Source: Tetracentron sinense (lineage: Eukaryota; Streptophyta; Magnoliopsida; Trochodendrales; Trochodendraceae). From it: a stretch of 64,000 nt of DNA. Position 1 is the stretch's first letter; each line of letters begins with the position of its first letter. The notes under the pieces were generated by a model that did no database searches, had not been told where the DNA came from, and was given only the letters and a program-made list of their open reading frames with translations. Both the position numbers and the translations under genes were made by a program. Location: positions 62,001 through 126,000 of the forward strand of contig JABCRI010000113.1 in assembly GCA_015143295.1 (NCBI GenBank), given 5' to 3'. This document shows positions 11,146 to 23,329 of this stretch, piece by piece.

Positions 11146-12372
11146 GAAGCTCAGAGGGTCAGAGTATTTGTAGGATTGAGGTGCTACTAGTACCAGCTGC
11201 TGATTTTGTTGATGTGGAGGGGCTCTCTGCTATCTGGAATAAGAATTCTGGTGAGGTTGTTGATACTGATGGTACTGCTGCTACAAGTACTACCCATGAT
11301 ATGACCTATTGGGTTGGAGAAATCAGAAGGATAAGTGCCCTATTGCGGTCGCTGCTGTGGGGCAAACTATTGCTTCCAAGAAAAATTAGGAAGATTCTTA
11401 GTATCGGGTGGTAAGTCTGGCTATAGGAATTCGGAGTGGGAGGTTTAAAGGTACTGAAGTTACAGACCTCTTCTTGGATTTATGGGGCACATCCTTCATT
11501 TAAAGGGCATGTAGAAGTGGAATGAGTATTCTGTAAACAGAAGTTATAATGCACGATAGGGTTATCCTAACCCACATGCATGACAAAATTTGATGGTATT
11601 GGTTTCTGAACCGATACAGCTGGGGCAGAGACAGATTTTGTCAGTTCTAGGATCAGCGATTTTAACTCTGGATCATTTTTAACCTCATTTCCTATGGAAA
11701 TCCTAGAGAGTAGATTAGTATGACTAAATTTGGACTTTGTCGTCCAATGTTGGGAATTTTCTCCTAATTCTATTAAGAAATCATAGGCATCCGTAGGAAT
11801 CTTATGCATGAATTTGCCTTGACACATGGACTCTAGCATCGTCTGGGATTCATCAATAAGTCCCTTATAGAAAAGGTGAACCAGACTCCCCATGTCAAAG
11901 TTGTGATGGGGACACTTGGTAAGAAAATCCTGAAATCTATCCCAGGCTTCATAAAATATCTCATCAGACTTCTGTCGGAAGTCTTGGATGATTTGTTTCA
12001 TCTCATTTTTCCTAGACATGGGATAAAATTTTGACATGAATTTTGTCACTAACTGAGCCTATGTAGTAATGGAATTAACAGGGAGGGAATATAGTCTCGC
12101 AGAGGCTTTATCTTGGAGATAGAATGGGAATACTCTCAATCTTACATTTCTTTATCCAAATGTTGATTTTTGAATAATGTGCAGATATTCAGGAACTTCC
12201 TGAGATGAGTGTATGGGTCTTCTTTGGGAAGACCATGAAAGGTAGGTAGCATTTGTGCTGTTTGCGGTCTAATTTCGAATTGAGCCACATCCATTGGTGC
12301 AAGTACAATACAGTTAGGAGGGTTAGCAGAAATGGGTGCATAGGTCTCAATGAGGGGCCTTTCTACTACCAT
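11146..12372 (-). pseudogene. gag: Athila gag, N-terminal and capsid part, frameshifted
   Basis: 12,142-12,372 gives MLPTFHGLPKEDPYTHLRKF, and 11,567-12,049 gives KFMSKFYPMSRKNEM, then EAWDRFQDFLTKCPHHNF and HLFYKGL, the Retrotrans_gag-type capsid of Athila. The two blocks are in different frames: a one-base shift near 12,140 and a TGG to TAG change near 12,058 break it. 11,146-11,566 continues as Gln/Pro-rich low-complexity Gag tail, with translated remnants only. It would form the virus-like particle shell. The start at 12,372 is the first Met of the open block and may not be the original start. Confidence 0.82.
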
Positions 12373-14030
12373 GGTAATTTGAAGGGAGGAGGGAGATGAA
12401 GACTCTAGAAATGATTACAGGAGAATTGAATGACTCTCAGATCGAATCAATCTCTTGTTGGATCAGACCCAACAAGGCATATACTTGAAAAAACACGCCC
12501 TAGACTCAGCAAAAAGTTGTCAATAGGGACACTAACCTGAGTGACTTTAAATGATGCACAAGGAAACACAAGGATAACCCTAAGCCAGTGCTAGAAAATC
12601 AACATTTTTCTTGGAGTTATCTTGTTATCTTTGTTGGCAAGCAAGTTATGACAGTGGGCAGGACCACTGATTTTATCTTGTTTAATCCGCTAGACTGACT
12701 TGCACTCTTGGTTCTCACAAAGGTTTCACTCACAAGCTAACCTTCCAGTACTAATACGAGTTAATTGCGAGATAATCCATAGCCTTGATAGATGTTTAGC
12801 ACAATGGCTATCTTAAATACGTCCTAGGCTAGCCGGATCAATCAAGCAATTTGACAAGTGTATTCTTAAAAGACTTAAATTGGGCTAGTTTGTGCTCCTA
12901 TTTTCAATAACAAGCTAACCACTGAAAATCCAAAGAGGCCACTAGTGAGCTCGGTGTACTGAAGTAGTAGGGACCTGTGGGTATGTTTGTAAACATTGAC
13001 CCACGCTCATGGACTTATTCAACTCAGAAATTGATGGAGTCACTAATTATGAAAGTCCTATGAACACCGATCTAGAATTGGGCTCTAAAGAGTTAATTCA
13101 TTTTATTATGTGGAGGTAGGGATCATACAAGCTGGAGTGATGAGGTGGGTGATGAAATCCTACCAGTTTCAAATAGAGCTGAGTTGTGCTCTTTTTAATT
13201 AAATTAAATTTCGATCATCCACGTAGTTCGAAATAGTTGTATTAAAAGCAAATAAACAATCACCACAATTCTCAACAAATCACCCTGGCTCCCTACTCAC
13301 AATCGCAATCCTGCGCACAAGTTAGTGAACAATAAAATATAGGTCACGTGATTGAGAATTATTTTTGGAAGGTGCCTTTAAGGGGTTACAAACAACATTC
13401 AGTTAATTAGGCAGATTAATTAATTTCTAAATTTGGGTTTTAATTCAAACTTAGTAGTTTCCTAAAGTAGAGAACTGCTATTTCTAAAATTTCCCTCAGG
13501 TTTTGGAAACCTTCCAATTTAAATTGATGAAATCAGGGCAAACTGGAACTTCCCAAAAATGGAATTGTGTTATAGATGGACTATTTCCACTATAAAGATT
13601 TAGTCAGATTTAGAAATTTTTGAAAATTAGAAATTTCTAAAAATATGCTAAATCTCTAAAAGACATGGAAAAATGCCTAAAATTAACAAAATTCTTAATA
13701 TTTGAAAGGTTTCCAAAATGACTAATTCCCAAAATACTAATCACCTAAAAAAAAAAACAGAATGCAAATCTAAACCTAACACTTCTTTTTATATATATAT
13801 ATCCACAATATATATATATCCCACGAATATATAAACCTTTTTTTTTTCACTCAAGGGTTGCAAAGCCCTTGAACACATATCTAAAAATAATAATAAAAAA
13901 AAGAAGTAGAAAGTCCTAAATTATTACAAGGTGCACCTGGCCATCCCGAGGCTTAAAAATAAAAATAAAGTACTAAAAAGAAATTAAAAATAAAATAAAA
14001 TACCCTTTATTTCCTTGCGCATTTCCTTCA
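12373..14030 (-). other. Athila 5' leader
   Basis: 1.66 kb between PBS and gag on the minus strand, with no coding text. It is AT-rich near the LTR (13,740-14,000: A-runs, T-runs, short ATATAT tracts). Nothing else recognised. Confidence 0.6.
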
Positions 14031-14050
14031 CCCGAGCGGCAACTACGCCA
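14031..14050 (-). promoter_or_regulatory. Primer-binding site, tRNA-Asp-like
   Basis: On the element strand, two bases after the 5' LTR, TGGCGTAGTTGCCGCTCGGG resembles the TGGCGCCGTTGCCGG-type site used with tRNA-Asp by Athila/Tat elements, with a few mismatches from decay. Confidence 0.65.
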
Positions 14051-14052
14051 TT

Positions 14053-15527
14053 TGAAACAAGGTTTTTCCGTCGTCTAGAATCACCTTATTTCAACAATAT
14101 TTTTTTTGAATCCGATTCTTTAAATTCCTACAAAATGCAATGCACAATGGTATGTCGGATGTCAATTCCTCACTCGGGTTAGTTAGGTTAGTGCAAAATA
14201 AAAGAAATAAAACATGAGATGCTTAGAGAAAGATGGAGAGATGAGAAAAGTGGAGTCAATTTTTTTTAAAAATAATTTGGGAAGAGGTATTAAGATCTAC
14301 TAATTACCATGAAACAAATAGATTGAAACATATTAATAAAAGACATAGAAACATAAAATCACAAGGATGAAAGAAAATTTATCATTAAAATTAAAAATAC
14401 CACTTACAAAGTTACACTAGAAATAATGCAAGAACATCTAAAAAAAAGAAACAAGTTGTAAATCCAAGAGTGAGGGGAGCGTTGCCATGGTGATCTTAAC
14501 TTTCTCTAATGCAAGAGATGCTTTTGTAAACTGAACACCAAAGGGAGAAGTGAGAGAGAATGTAAGGTTAGAACTCAAGATAAGAAAATAAAAAGAGAAG
14601 AAGAGGTGAGATGTGAGATAGAGAGAGAGAAAAGAGAAGTGTGTGGTACGGCCACCACAAAGAGATGTGAGGAGAGATGGAGGTCCTAGGTCTTGGAACT
14701 TTTTTTTAGGTTAAGGAGAGAGAGAGAAGTGAGAATGAAAAAAGAGGGGGGGCTGTTATGGATGTGAGGTATTGGTGGAAGAGACATAGATATATATATA
14801 TAGGAGGAAGCTAGGGTTTGGAGTAGATTAGGGTTTAGCAAAGTGGAAAGCTAGGGTTTAGAAAATGGGAGAGAGAGGTGACGTGTGGCCACTACTCTCT
14901 TTAGATGTTAGGATTTTGTAAGAGATAAAATAAAGTGGCTACGGTTTTGGGAGAATGAGGTGGCGACTAGTAGAAAATGAGAGTGGTGGCTGTTAGGGTT
15001 CTAAAAGGATAGAAAATAAAAGTAAAAGAGAAACAAGAGTCTTGAACATTGGTCTCTCCCATAAGTCTCACCAACTGAGCAAACTAACACCTTGTGTCCT
15101 GTCGTGCAAATTTTAATACTTTGGTCTCTCTTCTTGGATATTGACTCTCTACTCTCTTGCTCTTCGTTCTAACTCTATCTCATCCCATACTTGACCTGTA
15201 ACCTACTAGCACGGCCTACTGGCTCTTTAGTCTTTGGTGATGGGCTTTAGTGCTTAATTATGGCCTCAGGTTCTTGAGAATCATGCAGTCACGGTTCTTG
15301 AGATAGTTAAAACACATAATTAGAGTTCATCGAAACAGCTTTGTATCTAGACTTTCATAAATGTGTTTAATTCATGCTAATATTTCATTTTGATCAAAAA
15401 AGTATATTTTATGCAATGGAGAAAACTTCTATGTAGAAAAGTTTATAAAAATGAAGGTTTTACGTAAGAGAGTTCGATAAGGCTTAAAAGAATAATAGTG
15501 AAAATAAGCACTTTTAAGCGAATATCA
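14053..15527 (-). repeat. Athila 5' LTR (minus-strand element)
   Basis: 1,475 bp, direct repeat of 871-2,347 with scattered differences. On the element strand it starts TGATATTCGC and ends TTGTTTCA. TATA-like ATATATATATA near 14,788-14,800. Abuts the duplication ATCAG on the right. Confidence 0.92.
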
Positions 15528-15532
15528 ATCAG
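15528..15532. repeat. Target-site duplication ATCAG (right of Athila element)
   Basis: Exact copy of 866-870. Confidence 0.92.
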
Positions 15533-16740
15533 TACAGCCGCAAATGGAACCCTGATACCATAACAACGGAACTTCCCGGCCTCAACACCTTTGCATTGAT
15601 AGTCATGTCTCAGTTGGTCTTTCCGAAGTGCCGCACCCTTGGCAACTCAGTACTAGTAGGGGTTATCAAAGACATGAACAACCCAGAAACAGTTGTCCTA
15701 GTCATCCTTGTAGAGCTTTTCAGGAATCTAAACCAAGTTGTATACCACCGGAGGGGCATCTTTCATGCCAGTGCACCACTGTCACACATATGTCATCTCA
15801 GTACTTGCCGATCTCTATGAAGCTTACAGTCTACCCAGGTAGATTTCTCAGAATCAGGGCCAGATTGTGACTACAGATGTCAAAACTCTCTACCAGCTTC
15901 TCCAAAACCTGTTAGAGGAGCAGATCAAATGGAAATGCAAGTAGCTAATCCTGAAAAAGCTACCTCGTGTTGTCATAACAGGAAGACGATATATGATCCT
16001 TGTTGGTCTAACCGGCTCAGCAGTATATGTACAACTCCGAGTCTTTCATCAGTTTGGACTCCTTCAGCGTATGTCGGTAATAGATAAGCTGGGAAATGAT
16101 TGTGTTGACTTCACTGTACACTTTGAATGCCTCACTCAATGCTTCCATGCAAATTGGCTAAGCTCCAGAAGAGATCAGTGGCCAGATTTGGTGGTTACAG
16201 CAGCACCACCTACTGATTCAGCATACCTACTTTGGGTTGAAGATCCTAACATTCTATCTAGTATGCCAGCACCAAGGGAACTATCTACACTAGCTTCAAA
16301 ACCATTCCCATAACTGAGATAGTGGTTCCTTGGAGAGACACATTCCTAGAGAGGTAGTTACAAATCCAGGAGAAGGAGGAAAGACTACGAAAAGCCCAAC
16401 AGACATTCAGGCAGCATGAAGCAGAGCAGGACCACGAACTTCAAACAATGTAGGGACAGGTCAAGTAGCACGAGTAGAAAGTCCAATCTATACAGAAGAG
16501 ACGTAGAGGCGACACCAGAGAAACAACCGTCATTAAGACTCAACTGGGTTTCTACCAAGAGCAACTAGATAGTGCAAAGGTTGAGATGACCACCCAGATC
16601 CGAAAATTCGGATCCCGAATGTTCAATGCTACTGAAATAACTGATAATATGGAGGTTGAGGTCACATCCCTCCAACAGCAAATCATGGACCTCAACGGTG
16701 TGCCCCGGTCACTTGACTTTGCCATCCCTAACGGCCCTAC
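15533..16740 (+). pseudogene. PMD/DUF7745-like upstream ORF of element A, 3' part
   Basis: The frame interrupted at 870 continues here (SRKWNPDTITTELPGLNTF, then FRNLNQVVYHRRGIFHASAPL) until a frameshift near 15,790. Text then continues in other frames: 15,993-16,313 has ILVGLTGSAVYVQLRVFHQF, which fits the Y-x-P-x-R-V-x-x-QFG-like stretch typical of plant-mobile-domain proteins. 16,340-16,740 reads as a charged, coiled-coil-like tail (Glu/Gln/Arg-rich) with several stops. Such a tail also follows DUF7745 domains in related plant retroelement ORFs. The ORF ends about 140 bp before the gag start, so it occupies the sense upstream-ORF position of Tat elements. Confidence 0.55.
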
Positions 16741-16880
16741 CTAAGATCAAGTCTGTTTCTTTTTCTGAGTCACACAGTCCTGTACTCATCGAGCATGCAT
16801 CAATGAAAAATCTTTTCTAGCATCATCTTTCCTGTAAATTATGCATATTCATGTTTAGCTATTGCATTCTTTTCAGTTGC
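16741..16880 (+). other. Spacer between upstream ORF and gag, acceptor-like end
   Basis: AT-rich, no frame. It ends with TTGCATTCTTTTCAG at 16,862-16,876, a good plant 3' splice-site shape, just before the gag ATG at 16,881. A spliced gag message is possible, but no matching donor is identified. Confidence 0.35.
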
Positions 16881-18440
16881 ATGAGCCAACCCATTACTCG
16901 CTCTATGACTGTAATTCTCACAGAAGCAGCTGCCATAGATGCAATCTTGACAAAAGTATCAATCAAAGCAAAACCAACTAGCACTGACCACCTGAAAGCC
17001 GGTCAGAACCAATGGCAGAACCCTCAAATCAACATCAGAGGACTAATGAAATCTTGCAGTCTCACGATCGAGACATTGCAGTTATCCAAACTAAACTTGA
17101 TAGTGTTCTGGATTCCTTGAAGATTTTAATCTGGGCCCGATCTGATGACCCTTCTACCTGAAACCCGATCAGAGAATCCTGCGAGTAGCCACACTTGGAA
17201 CCACAGTCTATTCCAATCATCATTCCTAATCCAGGCCCCGCACCTGGTGGAGGTGAAGTAGATTTTGAACAATATAATGGGGCAGAGCAGCCGAAGGCTA
17301 CCCATGTCAACTAGGATAGGTCATCTTCCTCAGACCATATGTTATCCCTCAAGGACCAGCATGAGGAGATTAAACAAATGAAAGAAGAAATGAGACGCAT
17401 GAAATGGGCACCCTCCAACTCCAGTTTATCACTAGAAGATCTAACCTTCTCATCTGGAGATGTTGTTCCTCCAGGTTTCAAAGTACCTAATTTTGACAAA
17501 TATGATTACACCGAATGCCCTAAGCAACATTTGCAGTTATACCTAGTGGACATGCTCCAGCACAACAAGAACCAACCTCTTCTAATTCAGTACTTCTCGA
17601 AGAGTTTGAAGTGAGTAGCCCTAACCTGGTGGATGACAACAGATCAAGACTTGGCGAGATGCTATGGACATCTTTGTCGAGCAATACTCTTTCAATCAGG
17701 AACTCCAACCTCAGATGAGTCAGTTAGAACAAATGAGCTAGTGTAACAATGAGTCTTTCTTAGAGTAACAAGCATGTTTATGGGCACTTTAAAACAACCC
17801 TACTCTACCATGATGGTAACCTTACTAGTTGTAGACTTCGGTACCGTCATCAAAACAGGTGCTCGTATTGAAACCCCCATCAAAATTGGTGTCATCCACT
17901 CCAGTTTAGGGCTTGCTTCTCCTAGAACGACAACTCTAGTCAGTAGGAACAATGGTCCCGAAGACCAAAGAAGAAAAGAAGAAGTACAGATAGTGGGTCC
18001 CATAGCACCAATCAAATTATCGGCTCCGGTCGCTCATCCACAAGAGCCAATACCCAGAACACTCGGCCAGTCAGACAAAACTAGGGGCAAGCCCGTCAAT
18101 AAGACAAGCCCCCTCAAACCTTCACCCCTCTTCCATACACCTTCAGTTTGTTTTTAGACTTCCTAACCAAGCATGGTCTCCTCACTTTAAGGGGCCTTAC
18201 CTCTCTCTTGCCACCAGACAAGCAAAACAAGAATTACAAAGCCGATCACCATTGTGCCTTTCACCAAGGCCCCGGCCATGCTACCGACTATTATATTGGC
18301 CTAAAATGTGCCATCCAAGATCTCTTGGATGAGGGAAAGGTTGAACTGACTTCCAGTAACACCAGCATCAACCAGGCACTACTGCCCCTACACAACGGTC
18401 AAGTAAATTTTATTGAGTGGGAAGAGTCTGGTGCAGGATA
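16881..18440 (+). pseudogene. gag: Element A gag (Tat-like)
   Basis: Starts with ATG 16,881 (MSQPITRSM). 17,339-17,614 carries VPPGFKVPNFDKYDYTECPK, and 17,640-17,720 has the capsid continuation (TWRDAMDIFVEQYSFN-like) with stops. 18,240-18,430 has the zinc-finger-like CAFHQGPGHATDYYIGLKCA, where the expected last Cys is Tyr, followed by IQDLLDEGKVEL as in Tat Gags. At least four stops and frame changes break it. Particle-forming protein of the outer element. Confidence 0.75.
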
Positions 18441-20579
18441 GCCTAGACCCAAAACACCCGTAGGGGATGACAGCATAATCAGGCCTTCTTATCAGCCACT
18501 CGTCATAATCCCATTCCCATAGTCGAACATCTAGACTATCCAACTTCCAGTACAGATCCCTGGTCTTAAACCAGAAGAAGAGCAAATTGTCTATACAATT
18601 TATTGCATAGTAAATTGGCCCACAGCCCCAACTCAAGCCTCCACTAACCCTATCAAAATTCCCTACATCCCATCTCCACCTTTTAACCTTGATTGAGTAC
18701 CTGCCCCTCACTCTCTCATCTTTGAGAGTGAAAGCATAGCCAACCTCACCCGATCTGGTCGGGTATACCAACCACCGGTAGCTGAGCCGACAAAAGAGAA
18801 GGGAAAATAGACAGGAAAAGCAAGAGTATTAGACCTTGAGAAAGAGACAGTAGACTTTATAGCTCTATTATAAATTTTGGAAAAGGCAAAAGAATTCAAT
18901 ATCACCCAGTAGTTGGGTAAAACTCTAGCCTAGATCTCCATCATGGGTCTTTTCCTAACTTCCAAGTATCACTGAAAGCAGTTACTCTGGTTATTTAACA
19001 ATGCCCATATAACACCAACTATCACGCCTGAGAAACTGGGGCACATGGTGGAGCAAGTACTAGAATCAAGAATCATCACTTTCACAGAAGAAGAAATACT
19101 AGATGACAACAAGGATCACACTCGGGCTCTCTACATTGCTATATATAGTGCATGGACAGAACTTTATCCGCAGTACTAGTTGACAATGGCTCCGACCTAA
19201 ATGTCTGCACACTATCTACACTGCAAAGTTTGGGCCTAAACCTAACTCAGGTGAAGAAGAGACCCAAGACCATTAGGGCATTTGATAACTCAACACGGTA
19301 GAATTTGGGCGACATCGACCTGACCGTCGGAGTCAGACCTGCTCAATTTACAACAAATTTCCAAGTAGTGAATGTGCCAGTTTTGTTCACTTTGCTCCTT
19401 TGGAAGCCATGGATCAACGCGATTGGATCTATTTCTTCCTCTCTTTGTCAGAGAATCAAGTTTATCTAAGATAACCACTTGGTCGTGATCCATTCAGAGG
19501 AGTTGGAAAGTTTCTTCAAGGACTTCCAGGAGATGAGGCAAGGCACTACCTACATGACATACCAGTTTGAGAAGGTCAGTTCTATTGCCTAGATAGAAGA
19601 GCAGAGTAATCAGGAAGTACCGTAATTTTTCAAGATAATGAATAGAATGAACTACCAGCCAGGTTTAGGCCTGAAAATAAAAAAAATAAGGAATGAAGAA
19701 GAGATATGTACCTCCTCGCTACACACCATCATTTAGATTAGGGTATAAGCCCAAGTTCGAGGATTATCTCTCTAAACTAACAAAGACGACAGCCGGTTGG
19801 TGAAACCAGAACTCTGACTCCACATCTCTGTAACCTTCCCAGTAGGAACATTCAAAGCCTACCCTGACACTCCTTTTGTACCATTTTTCAATATCTCAAA
19901 CCCTTAACCCAATGCCGAGTCTTCAGCATGGCACAGATGTTCAATGAGCTAACTGTCGAAGATGCTACCGAAGTAGAAGATCCAGCAGGAGAGCAGGTCT
20001 ATACCCTCTCCAACAGCACCAAAGTGTCATCCATTTATCAACCACTAATCTGTTGGTGGACCGAGGCTCTCACCATCGAGGCCATCTAGGGCCAGGGCAA
20101 GCAAGTTACAGGATAGATTGGTCTGATTAGACAGTGACCAAACACCATTCTTCTCCTTCTTCTACTTTCTCTTTCCTCCCGTTGAAAAATCCAAGTCGGC
20201 CACTATAGGCCTCTTTTTGTTGAGTCAAGCTTTTGTAAAACAACAATCATCTGTTTTATCAATGAAATTCGGATATTTTGACTCAAAATCATGTTTTGCG
20301 TAAACATTTCAAAATCGGTAGATGACGAAATCGCACGGACCCTTCTCCTAAAAGGCCGAGTGTCCTGAAGCCACAAAAAATATCAAAAATATGCTAAGCT
20401 GAGCTCAAATGATTTGCCAGGAAATCGTTTACGATAGAGTTTACCCCGAAACCCTCCTTGAACTTTTGGAAGTTGAGTATGGCGAAGAGTAGGAAAAGGA
20501 ACCTTCCAAGAGATCCTTGACCTCCTTGAGCACAGTGAAGGGATATTGCAGTCTAACATCGAGGACATCGAGACCAGAA
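18441..20579 (+). pseudogene. pol: Element A protease region and linker
   Basis: Degenerate. A DNGS protease motif (VDNGSDLNVCTLSTLQSLGL) at 19,179-19,240 is the Tat-type aspartic protease active site. The preceding text (19,030-19,140, ALYIA) and following text (RPKTIRAFD...VRPAQFTTNFQVV) support this. 19,500-20,579 is broken protease-RT linker text without a usable frame. Many TAG and TGA stops. Confidence 0.65.
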
Positions 20580-21500
20580 ACCTTGGATTTGAAGATAACC
20601 CCTAGCTCGTCAAGATTGGTACAACCATGAGCCCGCAGCAGAGAGCAGACATGATCAGCTTCCTAAAGAGCGACAGTGACATCTTCGCCTAGTCTTATGA
20701 AGATATGCTCGGTATAGACCCAGTATTGGTAGTACAAAGACTGCCCCTGAACCCTGAAATAAGACCAATTAGACAGAAACTGAAATGGATGAGGCCCGAG
20801 TGGTCGTAGAAGGTCAAGGAAGAAGTAGAGAAGTAGATCAAAGTAGGCTTCTTGGCAGTAGCAACCTATCTGGAATGGTTATCCAACATTGTCCTATTAC
20901 CCAAAAAGAATGGTAAAGTTTGGATGTGTATTGACTACTAGAATCTGAACAAGGCCAACCCTAAAGACAACTTCCCTCTCCCGCACATCGATATCCTGGT
21001 CGATAATACAGAAGGACATGAGACACTCCTATTCATTGATGGTTTCTCCAGATACAACCAGATCAGAATGGCAAGAGAAGGCATGGACAAAAATTCCTTC
21101 ATCATATCTTGGGGCACGTTCTGCTACAAGGTAATGCCCTTCGGACTCAAGAATGCAGGGGCAACCTGCCAGCGGATCATGACAGAATTAATCCACGATA
21201 TGATTCACAAGACAGCTGAAATCTATGTGGATGACATGATAGTCAAATCACCTACTGCCAGGTAACACACCCTGAAGACCTGAAGAAGCTATGTGGTAGA
21301 CTCAAAGAATTCAGACTAAGACTGAATCCGGCCAAATGTGTGAGCCTTATCAGGAAAACTCTTTGGTTTCATAGTCAGCAAAAGAGGTATTGAGATTGAT
21401 TCAGCTAAAGCTAGGGTTATCATCGAAATGACAACTCCCCAAACTGGAATAGGAAATTTGTGGATTCCTGTGTAGAATTTAGTACATCCAACGATTCATC
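20580..21500 (+). pseudogene. pol: Element A reverse transcriptase
   Basis: Visible blocks: MSPQQRADMISFLKSDSDIFA, LPKKNGKVWMCIDY, ANPKDNFPLPHIDILVD, LLFIDGFSRYNQIRMA, CYKVMPFGLKNAGATCQR and IYVDDMIVKS. The YVDD active site (21,224-21,235) is kept, but stops at about 20,692, 20,808, 20,836 and 20,939 and a frameshift after 21,260 disable it. Tat-type by its text and by the double RNase H that follows. Confidence 0.85.
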
Positions 21501-22030
21501 TCTCAGCTCACTCCGATATGTGAGCCAATCTTCAAGCTTCTCAGGAAGAATGTACCTACAGTCTGTACAGACAAGTGCTAAGAAGGCTTTGACTAATAAA
21601 GTAGTATCTCCTTCATCCTTAAGTACTTGTACCTCCTACATCGGGACAGTTGCTACTACTTTACATCTCAGTACAAGAAACCTCCATGGGGTGCATCCTG
21701 GCACAACATGACGAGACAGGCAGAACAGAGCAAGCCACCTATAACATCAGTAAACACCTACTAGTGTATGAAGAAAAATATAGCCCTCTTGAGAAAACTT
21801 GTCTGACACTAATCTGGGTCACTCAGCGTCTACGACACTATTTGATTTCTTACTTGGTAATTCTGATCCCTCAGATGGATCCACTCAAATACCTACTAGA
21901 AAAATCATCCACTACAGGGGGACAGCCCAATGGCTTATGCTGTTATTTGAATTTGACATTATGTGCATGACTTAGAAGTAAATCAAGGGGCAGACAATTA
22001 CAGACCACCTAGCACACAGTCCAGCACAAG
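21501..22030 (+). pseudogene. pol: Element A RNase H
   Basis: 21,650-21,970 encodes SVQETSMGCILAQHDETG, YEEKYSPLEKTCLTLIWVTQRLRHYL and MDPLKYLLEKSSTTGG, the standard gypsy RNase H after RT. It is frameshifted relative to RT, and the C-terminal part (KGQTITDHLAHSPA-like, near 21,990) follows a stop. Confidence 0.75.
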
Positions 22031-22089
22031 ACTACGTTTCAGTACATGATCAATTCCCAGATGAAGTCATCCTGTATGTAGAAACTGAA

Positions 22090-22684
22090 GAGCAGGAATA
22101 CCTCGGTTAGGAATTATATTTTGACGGAGCCGTTAACAGTCATGGACATGGGGCAAGAGCAGTCCTGATCTCCCTAAGGGAGCCCACCTCCCCATCTCAG
22201 TCAAGCTGAAATTTAGATGTTCAAACAATGAGGCAGAATATGAGGCTTCCATAGCCAGACTAAAAGAATCCCTAGGCATCAGATTGAAGAGATAGACTTC
22301 TACGGTGACTCATCTTTTGTAATCTGCCAGGCAAACGACTCTTGGGTCATCCGAAAAGCTAGACTAGTTTCGTACCTAGCCTATCTCAATGTGTTTATCA
22401 CTCAGTTTAGAAGAATCACCTTTGGCCATAGGTCTAGGACCCACAACAGGTTCACTGACACACTAGCCACTCTCGCCTCTGTGGTTCAGATTCCCAAGGG
22501 CATTATGCTCTAGCCAATCGATATCCAGCAATAGGATCAGCCAACTTACTGCCTAGAAATAGAAGATGTACTAGATAATAAGTCTTGGTATATAGACATC
22601 AAGCAATATTTCGAGGACGAGACCACCCACTCGATGCCCCTAAAACAGACGGCCGGGTAATCAGAATGAAATTCCTTATTTCAA
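22090..22684 (+). pseudogene. pol: Element A second (archaeal-type) RNase H, truncated element end
   Basis: YFDGAVNSHGHGA, then CSNNEAEYEASIARL, FYGDSSFVICQ and FTDTLATLASVV carry the four acidic positions of the extra RNase H that marks Tat-lineage elements. Several stops and one frame change. Text stops at about 22,680 and integrase is missing, so element A is cut here by the neighbouring repeat. Confidence 0.75.
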
Positions 22685-23329
22685 TGCACTCTTAGACCTA
22701 GAGGGGGGGGTGAATAGGTCTACTTCAATTTTCTCTACCAATTTTAATTTTAATCAATCACACACAATCCATCTCACTTGAACAGACAAGATTTTTACGT
22801 GGAAAACCCTTCCGGGAAAAACCACAAGATTTAGTCCAGCACAAAATTCACTATAAGAAGATTTTAATAATACAAGACTCGAATCTTACCCAATCGGAAA
22901 CGACACACCGTTCCTCGGTATCAATTCCTAAGCTTGCAAACCACGAACACAGCACGTTCGATCCCCACAACAGCAGCTCCGATTCCTCATCGGCCAATCT
23001 TACTCAAAGTGATCAACCACGCTCTCTAATGACCGATCTCCATCCTTGACGACTTTAGCTCAGGCTAACCAGGGCTCACAGAAGAGCATACAGTGGGTTT
23101 AGGGTTTTTTGGAAGCCCTAGGGTGATCTCTTAATGATTAAGGATCTGTGGGCAGTGAAATTTTCACCATCCATCACCCAGGATTGTGTGCAATAGCACA
23201 CGCCTGATCTCAGTCTCTCGGAGAGACGGTTTAGGTTCACACGTGCCTGTGGCACACGCAGTACCTTTAGCTGTCAGTATTAAATGCTAATGGCTAGTAC
23301 CATGCTGCCCAGCTAAGCAACAGCAGAGT
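22685..23329. other. Unassigned repeat segment with long G run
   Basis: Begins TGCACTCTTAGACCTAGAGG with about ten G at 22,702-22,711, then GTGAATAGG. Later TTTTTACGTGGAAAACCC and GGGAAAAACCAC near 22,794-22,825 resemble words common in plant LTR elements, but I cannot name the family. No ORF. Ends where the 67-bp array starts. Confidence 0.4.

Larger units (their letters stand above)
871..15527 (-). mobile_element. Athila-like Ty3/gypsy retrotransposon, full length but dead
   Basis: Two direct LTRs (871-2,347 and 14,053-15,527, TG...CA) are flanked by a perfect 5-bp duplication ATCAG. Coding order on the minus strand from high to low coordinates is gag, protease, RT, RNase H, integrase. The PBS next to the 5' LTR resembles the tRNA-Asp type common in Athila and Tat. 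The lineage call rests on Gag text (RWDRFQDFLTKCPHHNFD-like region), the protease context LADQSIKI...EDVLVKV and the FMD-FSVFG form of the RT active site. The element is inactive: it has frameshifts, stops, protease D to N and RT D to E changes. The LTRs differ by several percent by eye, so it is not recent. It is interrupted by a solo LTR at 8,617-11,140 and itself interrupts the PMD-like ORF of element A. Confidence 0.93.

Noticed and set aside
14031..14050. tRNA gene fragment
   Set aside because: Only the 3' tRNA-complementary stretch next to an LTR; it is a primer-binding site.
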